The position numbers and the translations under genes were made by a program. A stretch of DNA of 36,409 bases from Thermodesulfobacteriota bacterium (lineage in GTDB: Bacteria > Desulfobacterota > BSN033 > UBA1163), in contig JASEHH010000030.1 of assembly GCA_030017685.1 (NCBI GenBank), forward strand, positions 1-36,409, in the 5' to 3' direction. Within the stretch, counting starts at the first letter, position 1. Each line of letters opens with the position of its first letter. Under the pieces are notes generated by a model. It saw only the letters and a program-made list of their open reading frames with translations, did no database searches and was not told the DNA's origin. This document shows positions 28,021 to 36,340 of the stretch, piece by piece.

Positions 28021-28659
28021 ATGGCACAGTTTCCTTACACTCTGGTAACTGGCAGGCTAAAGGAACTATTATCAAAGGTACGGGGGGTTGGAGTACCTAC
28101 AAAAGCTGATGCTAAGTGGCTGACAACACTCGGATACTCCTCTACAAATGATCGAGCATCACTTTCGGTTCTGAAATTCATAGGCTTCATTGATCGAACG
28201 GATATTCCAACGCAGTTATGGAAAGATTATCGAGGAGCAAATTCTAAAGCTGTAATGGCAAACGCACTGATGTCTGGCTACAAGGAACTATATGAAACCT
28301 ACCCAGATGCTCATCAACGAAGGATCGATGAACTGGAAAGCTTTTTCAAGAGTCACTCAAAGGCTGGCGCCCAAGCCATTACTAAGACCGTAACAACTTT
28401 CAAAGCACTGTGTGAGTTGGCAGATTTTTCTTCAGTCCCGTCCCCAACACCTGTTTCAGGTAAAATCCAAGAAGTATCAAGCCCGTCAGCGGGTTTACTA
28501 ACCCCTTTACAACCCAGGGTTGAAGTACCGGGACATGGTTTGACCATCAACATTAACATTCAGCTAACCTTGCCAGAAGGCGCAGACGAGGCAGTTTATG
28601 AAAAATTCTTTGCAGCAATGAAGAAACATCTATTACCAGGAGATGGTCATAATGCTTGA
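28021..28659 (+). CDS. DUF5343-like protein inserted in the BREX operon
   Basis: A 212-aa protein resembling the DUF5343 family. The N-terminal half (about 1-130) is helical and reads like a DNA-binding-type domain: GVGVPTKADAKWLTTLGYSS, then a second helix with SVLKFIGFID. Residues about 140-170 are a Ser/Pro-rich linker, and the end (TININIQLTLPEGADEAVYEKFFAAMKKHL) is an alpha/beta tail. It is not one of the core BREX-3 genes. AAGGAG sits before its ATG, 36 nt after pglXI. It overlaps the next gene by 8 nt, so the two are probably made together. Confidence 0.65.
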   Translation: MAQFPYTLVTGRLKELLSKVRGVGVPTKADAKWLTTLGYSSTNDRASLSVLKFIGFIDRTDIPTQLWKDYRGANSKAVMANALMSGYKELYETYPDAHQRRIDELESFFKSHSKAGAQAITKTVTTFKALCELADFSSVPSPTPVSGKIQEVSSPSAGLLTPLQPRVEVPGHGLTININIQLTLPEGADEAVYEKFFAAMKKHLLPGDGHNA

Positions 28660-29188
28660 GTTGCTATCATCGATAGGAAGAAAGGTGATTGCTTTTAAGC
28701 AGGATGTTGACAATCTGCTGTCTAAACACGAGGCATCTAAATCTCGGGTAATCTCCGTTGATAAAACTCGGCGAATGCTGGCTGGGTTATCGCTTCAACA
28801 AGATGAGCTTTTCCAACAAGCGATCCTTTGTGTCGAGCGTGGAATTCATCGTGCGGCGCATGTTATGTCGTGGGCAGCGTTCGTGGATTACTTAGAAGAA
28901 AAATTGGCATCTGATGGATTGGTCAAAGTCATGAGCAAAAGGCCAGCGTGGGTGAAATACTCTACCGTTGAAGAGTTGCGTGAGAATATCCCAGAATATC
29001 AATTGATTGAGGCTGCAAGGGATGTCGGCTTATTGTCGAAATCACAAACAAAAACTATTTTGGGACTTCTGTCAAAACGAAATGAATGTGCCCATCCAAG
29101 CGGTCACAACCCCGGACTTAACGAAAGTCTGGGGTTTGTCTCAGAACTGCTAACGCGCATCGAGCAATTACAAAAGAAGAGTCTTTAG
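28652..29188 (+). CDS. Probable HEPN-type protein, partner of the DUF5343-like gene
   Basis: All-helical 178-aa protein with R143-N-E-C-A-H148 in LLSKRNECAHPSGHNPG, which fits the RxxxxH catalytic motif of HEPN RNases; the surrounding Pro/Gly-rich turn and following helix also fit. Upstream, VERGIHRAAHVMSWAAFVDYLEEKL resembles the first helices of abortive-infection HEPN proteins. The start is ATG 28652, with AGGAG upstream; ATG 28643 lies too close to that site. It overlaps the end of the DUF5343-like gene by 8 nt. A toxin or effector role is inferred from the motif and pairing. Confidence 0.55.
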   Translation: MLELLSSIGRKVIAFKQDVDNLLSKHEASKSRVISVDKTRRMLAGLSLQQDELFQQAILCVERGIHRAAHVMSWAAFVDYLEEKLASDGLVKVMSKRPAWVKYSTVEELRENIPEYQLIEAARDVGLLSKSQTKTILGLLSKRNECAHPSGHNPGLNESLGFVSELLTRIEQLQKKSL

Positions 29189-29212
29189 ATCGTCTATTAT
29201 CGGTAGCAAATT

Positions 29213-32146
29213 ATGGGAGATGGGGAAACTATCCAAACTTGCGAGGAGGGCGATTGGGTTTTTTCGTTACCGCATCAGAGTTATGGGAAGATTATAGAGA
29301 AATCCTCGCTTTGGGGTAAGGTTAGTTACCGAATATGGCTCCCCTCACAAGATTGTATCGCCCGGTTGGAAACGGATCAGATCTCATCCAACCTGTCCTT
29401 GACCAATCATCATCTCAGGTACATAGCAGCGGCTGCGCGGGTTGCTGATGCTTTAACTCAGGATGTGTTGCTTGCGCCTATCGAAGCGTCTGTTATTCCT
29501 TTGCCCCACCAGATCAAAGCGCTTTCCAGAGCAATATCGAACAACCGCATTCGCTTTCTACTGGCAGATGAAGTGGGACTCGGCAAGACCATTGAGGCCG
29601 GGCTCATCATGCATGAGCTTAAGCTTCGAGGCTTGGTAAATAGGACACTCGTCATTGCTCCAAAGGGCCTTGTCACCCAGTGGGTGGCTGAGATGCAGCT
29701 CCATTTCAATGAGGAATTCCAACTCGTACTGCCCGACGACCTCGAAATCCTTAGACGCCTTTCACACGTGATAAGAAAGGATTCAAAAGAAACTCTAACC
29801 CAGTCGTCTTCACTTAGTTCTCAGTCCTCCTCACTGACCACTCATGACTCAACACCTCCATCCAATCCATGGCGAATATTTCCGCAAGTGATTGCCCCTA
29901 TGGATTCTTTCAAGCCTCTGGATAAACGACGGGGTTGGACACCCGAAGATGTTGCGGAATATAACCGGGAGCGGTTCGAAGATCTTATTTCCGCAGGATG
30001 GGATCTGGTAATTGTTGATGAAGCTCACCGGCTTGCCGGCAGCACAGAACAGGTTGCAAGGTACAGGCTGGGTCAGGGGTTATCCGAAGCAGCGCCTTAT
30101 CTCCTTTTGCTCTCGGCAACCCCACACCAGGGTAAAACAGATGCTTTCCATCGGCTGGTTTCTTTGATCGATTCCGAAGAATTTCCCGATATTGAAAGCG
30201 TTACGCGAGATCGGGTTAGCCGCCACGTCATCCGAACGGAGAAACGCCAGGCCATCGATGCAGAAGGGAAACCATTATTCAAACCTCGGCTTACACAACT
30301 GGTTCCTATTTCGTGGGAAGATCGGCCTACCTGCGCCGACGCTCCGGCAGGCAGACACAGGGAACAGCGTCTTCTTTATGAAGCGGTCACGGAGTATGTC
30401 CGAAGAGGGTACAATCAGGCGGTCCTGGAAAAGCGGAGTTACATTGGTTTTCTTATGATTCTCATGCAGCGGTTGGTAGTGTCGAGCACCCGGGCTATCT
30501 GGATGAGCTTAGAGCGCCGCCTTGAGGCGCTGGAGACGCCAGAAGAACAACTGACGCTCTTTCCGATGTTTTCAGAAGAAGAATGGGCTGATCTGGATGG
30601 ACAGGAACAGGTAGAAACCCTGCTCAAAACTCGTTTTAAAGCGATTAAGAATGAACGGGAGGAAGTCAAGGCGCTTCTTGAGGCTGCGAAAAGGTGCGAT
30701 CAGATCGGCCCCGATGCTAAGGCAGAGGCTCTTCTTGACTGGGTATACCGGCTCCAGCAGGAAGAAGGAGATCCGGATCTGAAGGTCTTAATTTTTACTG
30801 AGTTCATTCCTACCCAGGAGATGCTTTATCATTTTCTTACAGACCGTGGTTTCCCGGTGGTGTGCCTGAATGGGACCATGGATATGGATGAAAGGAAACG
30901 CGTCCAGGATACCTTTGCCAGAGATGCGCGCATGCTTATCTCTACAGATGCAGGAGGCGAGGGCTTAAACCTCCAATTTTGCCATGTGGTGATAAACTAT
31001 GACATACCCTGGAATCCGATGCGGTTAGAGCAACGCATCGGGAGGGTGGACCGCATAGGTCAAAACCGAGTTGTCCGTGCCGTTAACTTTGTTTTTGAAG
31101 ATTCGGTGGAGGGCCGAGTCCGTGAGGTTCTTGAGGAAAAACTGGCGATCATCCTCGAAGAATTCGGTATTGACAAAACCGGGGACGTCCTCGATTCGGC
31201 TCAAGCGGGTCAGATGTTCGACGATCTCTATGTGGAAGCCATTCTCCATCCTGAGACTGTAGAGGCATCCGTGGAAAACGTGGTGACACGGATCAAAACA
31301 ATGGTCAAGGAAGCGCGCGAGGGCGGTTCAGTGCTTGGAGGAATAGAAGACCTGGACCCGAATGAGGCCCGGAGATTAATGGCACACCCGCTCCCGTATT
31401 GGGTTGAGTGCATGACCGTCAATTATCTCAGATCCCACGGCGGTTCCGCCGAGCGGCAGGATGGCACATGGGAACTCAATTGGCCAGATGGCACAAGGAT
31501 TCATAATGCTGTATTTAGCAGCAGGGATGTTGAACAGATGCCTGCTGCTCAGCACCTCACCCTCGAAAATCCACGGATTCGCGGTTTGGCCATGCAGATC
31601 ACACGCGTTGTCCCGGACCAACCGATACCGATCATTGGTCTTTCAGGCCTTCCTCCAGATGTGCGTGGGATATGGTCCTTGTGGAGAATATCAATCTACT
31701 CTTCCGATTGGGACCAGAAACGCATTATGCCACTCTTTCTCCATGACGACGGAAGGGTTTTGCATCCAACCGCCAGGCGTATCTGGGATGGGTCCCTATC
31801 AGATTCCATTAAGATAAATACCTACATTGAAGATGAAGAGACCCGGCTTATTTTTGATCGAGTCATGGAAGCTGCGGAAGAACAAGGGAAACCTGTTTAT
31901 GAGGAGCTTGTTGAAAAGCACCGTCTTCACCTATCTGCAGAACGGGAGAAGGGCGAACATGCGTTTGCGGCACGGAGGCGTGCCATCGAGCGAATCGGGC
32001 TGCCGGAAGTCCGAAATTACAGGCTTGCCCAACTTGCCCGGGATGAGAAGGCATGGCATGAACACCTTGAGAGAAAAGAGAAGGTAATCCCGGAAATGAT
32101 CCCTTTGATTTTAGTCCGGGTGCAGAGAGGTGGTTCCAATGGGTGA
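29213..32146 (+). CDS. brxHII: BREX-3 SNF2-type helicase BrxHII
   Basis: Superfamily 2 SNF2/RapA-like helicase, 977 aa. Motif I DEVGLGKT is at 119-126, motif II DEAH at 269-272, and motif III is LLLSATPHQGK. The second RecA lobe shows STDAGGEGLNLQFCHVVINYD and the QRIGRVDRIGQ motif VI. It is the helicase typical of type 3 BREX and is thought to remodel or translocate DNA during recognition. A long helical C-terminal region follows. A short palindromic repeat is in frame at 30326-30354, between the two lobes. The gene overlaps pglZ by 8 nt. Confidence 0.92.
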   Translation: MGDGETIQTCEEGDWVFSLPHQSYGKIIEKSSLWGKVSYRIWLPSQDCIARLETDQISSNLSLTNHHLRYIAAAARVADALTQDVLLAPIEASVIPLPHQIKALSRAISNNRIRFLLADEVGLGKTIEAGLIMHELKLRGLVNRTLVIAPKGLVTQWVAEMQLHFNEEFQLVLPDDLEILRRLSHVIRKDSKETLTQSSSLSSQSSSLTTHDSTPPSNPWRIFPQVIAPMDSFKPLDKRRGWTPEDVAEYNRERFEDLISAGWDLVIVDEAHRLAGSTEQVARYRLGQGLSEAAPYLLLLSATPHQGKTDAFHRLVSLIDSEEFPDIESVTRDRVSRHVIRTEKRQAIDAEGKPLFKPRLTQLVPISWEDRPTCADAPAGRHREQRLLYEAVTEYVRRGYNQAVLEKRSYIGFLMILMQRLVVSSTRAIWMSLERRLEALETPEEQLTLFPMFSEEEWADLDGQEQVETLLKTRFKAIKNEREEVKALLEAAKRCDQIGPDAKAEALLDWVYRLQQEEGDPDLKVLIFTEFIPTQEMLYHFLTDRGFPVVCLNGTMDMDERKRVQDTFARDARMLISTDAGGEGLNLQFCHVVINYDIPWNPMRLEQRIGRVDRIGQNRVVRAVNFVFEDSVEGRVREVLEEKLAIILEEFGIDKTGDVLDSAQAGQMFDDLYVEAILHPETVEASVENVVTRIKTMVKEAREGGSVLGGIEDLDPNEARRLMAHPLPYWVECMTVNYLRSHGGSAERQDGTWELNWPDGTRIHNAVFSSRDVEQMPAAQHLTLENPRIRGLAMQITRVVPDQPIPIIGLSGLPPDVRGIWSLWRISIYSSDWDQKRIMPLFLHDDGRVLHPTARRIWDGSLSDSIKINTYIEDEETRLIFDRVMEAAEEQGKPVYEELVEKHRLHLSAEREKGEHAFAARRRAIERIGLPEVRNYRLAQLARDEKAWHEHLERKEKVIPEMIPLILVRVQRGGSNG
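30326..30354. repeat. In-frame palindrome in brxHII
   Basis: CCTACCTGCGCCG and CCGGCAGGCAG form an imperfect stem around ACGCT. It encodes PTCADAPAGR just before the second helicase lobe and keeps the frame. It belongs to the CCTGCC..GGCAGG family. Confidence 0.65.
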
Positions 32147-34145
32147 CTGGCGTGACCAAATTCTTCGGGAGTTCACTCCACAGGTCGCCCGATTGACGCT
32201 CGTCGCGGACCCTAATGGTCTTTTGTTGGAAGAAGGTGTTCTGCAAGCGATTCGAGAAAGAGGATTTGAACTGATTCCTTTTGATGATCATGTATCCTTC
32301 AGGTATGCCTATGAATCAAGGTTTCGGTCGCGATGGGATCACGGAGAGGACACTTGCCTGTTAGTTGTCCTGCGGTCTGGATTAAATGATTTAAACTCGC
32401 TGCCGTATGATCTTCTGGAGACAGGAAGAAAACTCTCGTTCAATTTGGGTGACCTTTTTCCCAATTTGAGCTATCCAGTGGTTGCGTCGTTAAATCGAGG
32501 AGACCTTGATTCCCTTTATCAAGCCCAGAATAGACAGAATCCTGGCCAACTCGGTGATAATTCAACAAAAGATTTCATCCTTCTCCAGGTTTTCGAAATT
32601 GCCCCAGAGCTCATCAAACAGCCATCGGACCTCCTCAGAGTCCTGCTTCGTCGCCATTACAGAGGGCAAAGTGTCCCGCCGATGTTGGATGAACGGTTTA
32701 TATCTGTTCTACGCCAAAGAGATCTGTTCAATGAATGGCCGCTTGAAAAGATTATCCCTGATAAGCATATGTTCCTTGCTTTTCTTCAAGAGCGATGGCC
32801 GATATTTCTGGACCGCATCACTGGAATGAACATAAGCAAGGTCGAAGAGCAGAAGCAATCTTACGGTTTAGCATTCGAGGGACCTGCCGATTTACCTTTT
32901 GATCATGACGATGTCCGTGTTTACATCGATAGTTTGTTCCTCGAAGGGTTGTTGCATCCCGTGCAATATGAAAAATCTGCCCTCTTTACTGGAAAATGGG
33001 TTGCCGTGGGCATTCACATTGATGAGCAAGCCGATCATATCCGGAGATTGGATGGTCTCATAAAATCGGTTGAGGGTACACTACCAGGGGCTGATGCCAG
33101 GTACCAGGATTGGATGCTATTTGCTTATCGCTGGGGGGAACTGAAGGCTTTATTGGTTAATATGGATAGAGAGCCATCCATGCAAATTTTAGAAAAGATT
33201 ACGGAACTTCGCGAGCATCTGGATTCAACGTTTCTGAAATGGGTCGAAAATCGGTTTGCAGGTCTCCACAACCAACCGGCAGTTCCGCCAGTAATGCTCC
33301 ACCATATTCCAAGTTTTCTTGCAAGAGAATTGAGCCAATCAGAAAAAGCCAAGGTTGCTCTCCTTCTGATAGATGGTTTGGCGCTCGATCAATGGGTTGT
33401 GATGCGCGAGGTATTAGGTTCTCAGTGTCCAGACCTTCGTTTTCATGAGGAGGCTGTTTTTGCTTGGGTACCAACAATCACCTCGGTATCTCGCCAGTCC
33501 GCATTCGCTGGGAAAGCCCCTCTCTTTTTCCCTTCAAGCATCTATGCCACCAACAAAGAATCCATGCTCTGGACTCAGTTTTGGTCAGATCAAGGCTTAA
33601 ATCAAAACGAGGTGGCTTATGCCAAGGGAATCGGGGATGGCAACTTTGAGGAAGTTAAAGAAATCCTTTCCTACCCAAAGGTGCGTGCCATTGGGCTTAT
33701 TGTTGATAAGGTGGATAAGATCATGCATGGAATGGAACTGGGGACAGCAGGAATGCATAATCAAATCCGGCAATGGACTATTGAAGGATACATGGCGAAG
33801 CTTCTTAATCTCCTTTTGGAACACAACTTTCAAATCTTTCTGACCTCGGACCATGGAAATATTGAAGCCACCGGCTACGGACGGCCTTCTGAAGGCGTAA
33901 TTGCAGACCTCCGTGGTGAGCGGGCCCGCATATACCCGGACAGCCTTTTGAGATCGAAGATTAAGGAACGCTTCCTAAATGCAATAGAATGGCCTGCACT
34001 CGGATTGCCAGACGATTTCCTGCCATTGCTTGCTCCAGATCGTTTGGCGTTTATCGCAGAAGGGACCAGGATCGTTGCGCATGGCGGAATCTCAATCGAA
34101 GAGCTAATTGTCCCGTTAATTCGAATGGAAAAGAAATCCTCATGA
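32139..34145 (+). CDS. pglZ: BREX-3 PglZ-domain protein
   Basis: PglZ of the alkaline-phosphatase superfamily, the marker gene of all BREX systems, 668 aa. The metal-binding residues can be traced: D412 (LLIDGLALDQW), the TSVSRQSAFAGK segment, D571 and H572 (TSDHGN), and H648 (AHGGIS). The N-terminal 380 residues are the family-specific arm. The ATG at 32139 has GAGGTGG upstream and overlaps the end of brxHII by 8 nt; a GTG at 32130 is less likely. The stop overlaps the next gene (ATGA). The biochemical activity of PglZ is not settled; nuclease or phosphatase activity has been discussed. Confidence 0.93.
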   Translation: MGDWRDQILREFTPQVARLTLVADPNGLLLEEGVLQAIRERGFELIPFDDHVSFRYAYESRFRSRWDHGEDTCLLVVLRSGLNDLNSLPYDLLETGRKLSFNLGDLFPNLSYPVVASLNRGDLDSLYQAQNRQNPGQLGDNSTKDFILLQVFEIAPELIKQPSDLLRVLLRRHYRGQSVPPMLDERFISVLRQRDLFNEWPLEKIIPDKHMFLAFLQERWPIFLDRITGMNISKVEEQKQSYGLAFEGPADLPFDHDDVRVYIDSLFLEGLLHPVQYEKSALFTGKWVAVGIHIDEQADHIRRLDGLIKSVEGTLPGADARYQDWMLFAYRWGELKALLVNMDREPSMQILEKITELREHLDSTFLKWVENRFAGLHNQPAVPPVMLHHIPSFLARELSQSEKAKVALLLIDGLALDQWVVMREVLGSQCPDLRFHEEAVFAWVPTITSVSRQSAFAGKAPLFFPSSIYATNKESMLWTQFWSDQGLNQNEVAYAKGIGDGNFEEVKEILSYPKVRAIGLIVDKVDKIMHGMELGTAGMHNQIRQWTIEGYMAKLLNLLLEHNFQIFLTSDHGNIEATGYGRPSEGVIADLRGERARIYPDSLLRSKIKERFLNAIEWPALGLPDDFLPLLAPDRLAFIAEGTRIVAHGGISIEELIVPLIRMEKKSS

Positions 34146-34888
34146 CAGGAATAACCCGGATTGGCTTTAGTCAAAGAATTAGGTTGGAATGGCTTGAAAA
34201 AACGGCTAGGCTTTTCCTTGCTGGAAACACAAGAGAGGAAATCGAAACGGAACTTCAAGATTTCCTGCAAGATAAGCTCTCTATAGGTGGCAGTGCCGAA
34301 AGAGGAACTCGCGAAAAAGCAATCACAATTCTTTTGAAAATATGGGTATCCGTTCCAGGGCCTTTGGCGGTATTTCACAAAGAAGGTTTGGAATTTCTTA
34401 AGAAACTGCCTCCTGAAAACCACCTGCCAGTCCACTGGGGGATGACAATGGCTGTTTATCCCTTTTTTGCGAATGTTGCAGAACAAGTCGGGCGGCTTAT
34501 AAGATTGCAGGAGTCCTTTACATTGGCTCAAATTCAAAGGCGCATCCGGGAACAGCTTGGTGAAAGGGAAACAGTTGCAAGGGCTGCGAGACGCATCCTT
34601 TCCTCTTTTGTCGATTGGGGAGTGCTAGAGCGAAGCGCGAAAAGAGGAAATTATGAGGGAATTTCTCCACGCCCTGTAAAACATAGAAGACTTGTGGTAT
34701 GGCTCATAGAGTCAGTCTTGATTTCAAATAGTTCAACTTCTGGGTCCCTTAAATCAATTGCCCAAGCCCCTTCACTTTTTCCTTTTAGAATGGATTCAAT
34801 GAATATCAATGACTTAAAGGAAAATAAAAGACTTGAATTATACCGACAGGGTCTTGATGAGGATATCATCATGCTCCGAGTCCCGTGA
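34142..34888 (+). CDS. BREX-3 terminal protein, candidate BrxA
   Basis: A 248-aa helical protein translated from an ATGA overlap with pglZ. Type 3 BREX operons usually contain a BrxA (DUF1819-type) protein of about 200 aa, and this is the only gene in the locus that could fill that slot. Residues 7-110 are helical (EWLEKTARLFLAGNTREEIET, VHWGMTMAVYPFFANVAEQVGR). Residues about 125-165 (FTLAQIQRRIREQLGERETVARAARRILSSFVDWGVLERS) look like a winged-helix unit. BrxA of other types is a DNA-binding protein, which would fit. I recognise the position better than the sequence, so no gene symbol is given. Confidence 0.6.
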   Translation: MTGITRIGFSQRIRLEWLEKTARLFLAGNTREEIETELQDFLQDKLSIGGSAERGTREKAITILLKIWVSVPGPLAVFHKEGLEFLKKLPPENHLPVHWGMTMAVYPFFANVAEQVGRLIRLQESFTLAQIQRRIREQLGERETVARAARRILSSFVDWGVLERSAKRGNYEGISPRPVKHRRLVVWLIESVLISNSSTSGSLKSIAQAPSLFPFRMDSMNINDLKENKRLELYRQGLDEDIIMLRVP

Positions 34889-35016
34889 GGAAGGTATGGG
34901 GACGGTTCTCATATTCTTTTTAAATAACAGATAGATATAAACTAATTATTTAAAGGCTGTGAAGTCAGGCTTGCTACATTGCAATCGAGAGAGACCTTCA
35001 ATAGTGGGAGTATGAG
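34889..35016. other. Spacer with REP-like GGGGACG start
   Basis: Begins 8 nt after the BREX operon with GGGGACGGTTCTCATATTC (about 34897), a word related to the REP-like element at 11524 and to GGGGACG at about 35447. The two latter copies flank the nuclease and transposase debris that follows. The rest is AT-rich, with no gene. Confidence 0.4.
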
Positions 35017-35204
35017 ATGGCCAAACGCAACCGTTGGTTTGTCAGCACCTTGAGAACATTTCACGGGAGGCTTTGGGGAAATATCAAGATATCATCCGTC
35101 AGTATGTTCGACGGAGACACGGAGTCTATGCCCTTTATCGGCGAGGAAAACTCCAGTACGTTGGCCTAGCCAGTGGCTCAATGGGGTCAATTCTTCATTG
35201 TTGA
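35017..35204 (+). pseudogene. GIY-YIG nuclease fragment, frameshifted and truncated
   Basis: ATG 35017 starts MAKRNRWFVS. A frame change near 35045 then leads into LENISREALGKYQDIIRQYV, followed by RRRHGVYALYRRGKLQYVGLAS. The last part is the GIY-YIG core (GVY..YVG) of single-domain GIY-YIG nucleases. It breaks off before the catalytic Arg and Glu region and meets a stop at 35202. It cannot make an active nuclease. Confidence 0.65.
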
Positions 35205-35216
35205 TAAGCCGTATAA

Positions 35217-35441
35217 GAATATGCTAAAGCCCTGAATTGGCAAGACCGCTTCGGAGGAGAAAGGGGTTTTTCGTCAGACGGGTATGGAGTTACTTTACCG
35301 GGCAGGAGGATTAAGAGGCTGGAGATAGGAGAACTTTTCCGAGTGGGTTACAGATCGGTGAGCCAGGAGCGAAGGAGATTGAGGGATCGGCTGAGCGATG
35401 ATCGAAATGCTCAGAATTTATTCAAAGGGTTTCTCACGTGA
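35217..35441 (+). pseudogene. C-terminal remnant of a REP-associated (Y1-type) transposase
   Basis: Reading from 35217: EYAKALNWQDRFGGERG, then IGELFRVGYRSVSQERRRLRDRLSDDRNAQNLFKGF and a stop at 35439. The IGELF-VGY-VSQERRRLR pattern matches the DnaA-C-terminal-like helix-turn-helix tail found in TnpA-REP proteins. The Y1 catalytic domain is absent; just upstream, in another frame, is QFFIVDKPYKNM, possibly part of it. The remnant abuts the GIY-YIG fragment directly, so the two were probably joined by deletion. Confidence 0.45.
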
Positions 35442-35618
35442 CTTCTGGGGACGTAGGTTCTAAAACAACTTGGTAGTTGAACCAAAAAGGGCAAGGAGAT
35501 ATATCTTGGGATCCCCGGTTTTTTCCATTGATTGTTTTCCAGAATGCAGTGACGTCCGTCACGAGTATGCATAAATGCTTGTTTATTTAACCCTGACCCC
35601 GCGCCCCAACTTCAGCGA
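35442..35618. other. Spacer with a short palindrome
   Basis: GTGACGTCCGTCAC at 35549-35562 is a perfect 6-bp inverted repeat around TC, located beyond the 3' end of the VapC gene on the other strand. GGGGACG occurs at about 35447. No gene seen. Confidence 0.5.
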
Positions 35619-36029
35619 TTAGCCGAAGGGGTTGATTACTTCAAGACCAGGATAATCGAAATCACCGGCATTCCGCGTCACCAACCGCAACTCGTGGTGC
35701 AACGCTGTCGCAGCAAGAAGGCTGTCGATGGTGGGGGCTGGCCGGCCTACCTCTGCGAGCAGCCGGCCCCAGCGGTCAGCCACGGCAAGGTCAACCGGAA
35801 GCATCCGCCCCTCGAACCATGCCGGAAGATCGTGCTCCAACCAGAGACGCAACTTCTCCCGCCGCCTTCTGTCGGGAAGGGCCTCGATGCCCTTGCGGAT
35901 TTCACCAAGTGTCAGAACGCTCACAAAGAGCGCCTCAGCAGGGATCTGATCGAGCCATGAGATGACCGCCTTGTTCGGGTTACGGCGGACTGTCTCTGAT
36001 ACAATATTGGTATCGAGCAGATAACTCAT
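35619..36029 (-). CDS. vapC: VapC-family PIN-domain toxin
   Basis: Site-specific RNase toxin of a type II toxin-antitoxin system, 136 aa. All the PIN acidic residues are readable: D6 (LLDTNIVSE), the Glu in LTLGEIRKGIE, the Asp in APTIDSLLAATA and the final Asp in RNAGDFDYPGLEVINP. This pattern is close to FitB/VapC. It is translated from an ATGA overlap with the antitoxin gene upstream (4 nt). Unlike the PIN gene at 19261 it is intact, with its own start. Confidence 0.92.
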   Translation of the reverse strand: MSYLLDTNIVSETVRRNPNKAVISWLDQIPAEALFVSVLTLGEIRKGIEALPDRRRREKLRLWLEHDLPAWFEGRMLPVDLAVADRWGRLLAEVGRPAPTIDSLLAATALHHELRLVTRNAGDFDYPGLEVINPFG

Positions 36030-36277
36030 GAAATCCCGGCCTCGCGTGTGAGGGTTTGCTCACGCCTCAGGTCAAGCTCCAAGCCGTAAAGCGGTGAGCA
36101 GCGCATGAATTCGACGAAACTACCTTTTGGGTGTTTGAGACGTTCGTAATCCTTGCTCGAAATCACGACAGCGGTCGGTTCCCCGTGAACAGTGATTTTC
36201 TGCGGGCCCTCCTTCGTTGCCTTTTTGATAACCTCGCTCAAACGGGCCTTTGCCTCCTGAAGCTGCCACATGCCCAT
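36026..36277 (-). CDS. Phd/YefM-family antitoxin
   Basis: Antitoxin of the VapC toxin that follows, 83 aa. The N-terminal MWQLQEAKARLSEVIKKATKEGPQKITVHGEPTAVVISSKDYERL is the Phd DNA-binding domain almost entire; the C-terminal part (about 55-83) should bind and block the toxin. The ATG at 36277 has AGGAGG 5 nt upstream. Such antitoxins usually repress their own promoter with the toxin as co-repressor. Confidence 0.92.
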   Translation of the reverse strand: MGMWQLQEAKARLSEVIKKATKEGPQKITVHGEPTAVVISSKDYERLKHPKGSFVEFMRCSPLYGLELDLRREQTLTREAGIS

Positions 36278-36311
36278 GAGAACCTCCTTATCTAGTCATT
36301 CTGGTCAAATT

Positions 36312-36340
36312 ATTTTAGCACTTTCGGAATGGATTTGCAA
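36312..36340 (-). promoter_or_regulatory. Predicted promoter of the Phd-VapC operon
   Basis: On the minus strand TTGCAA (plus 36335-36340), 17 nt, then TAAAAT (plus 36312-36317). The -10 matches consensus at 5 of 6. Transcription would start about 30 nt before the antitoxin ATG. Confidence 0.5.

Noticed and set aside
20081..34888. Defence locus considered as DISARM
   Set aside because: A PglZ-domain gene, a DUF6079 BrxC and BrxF are present, and no drmA, drmB or drmC-like gene is seen, so BREX type 3 fits better.
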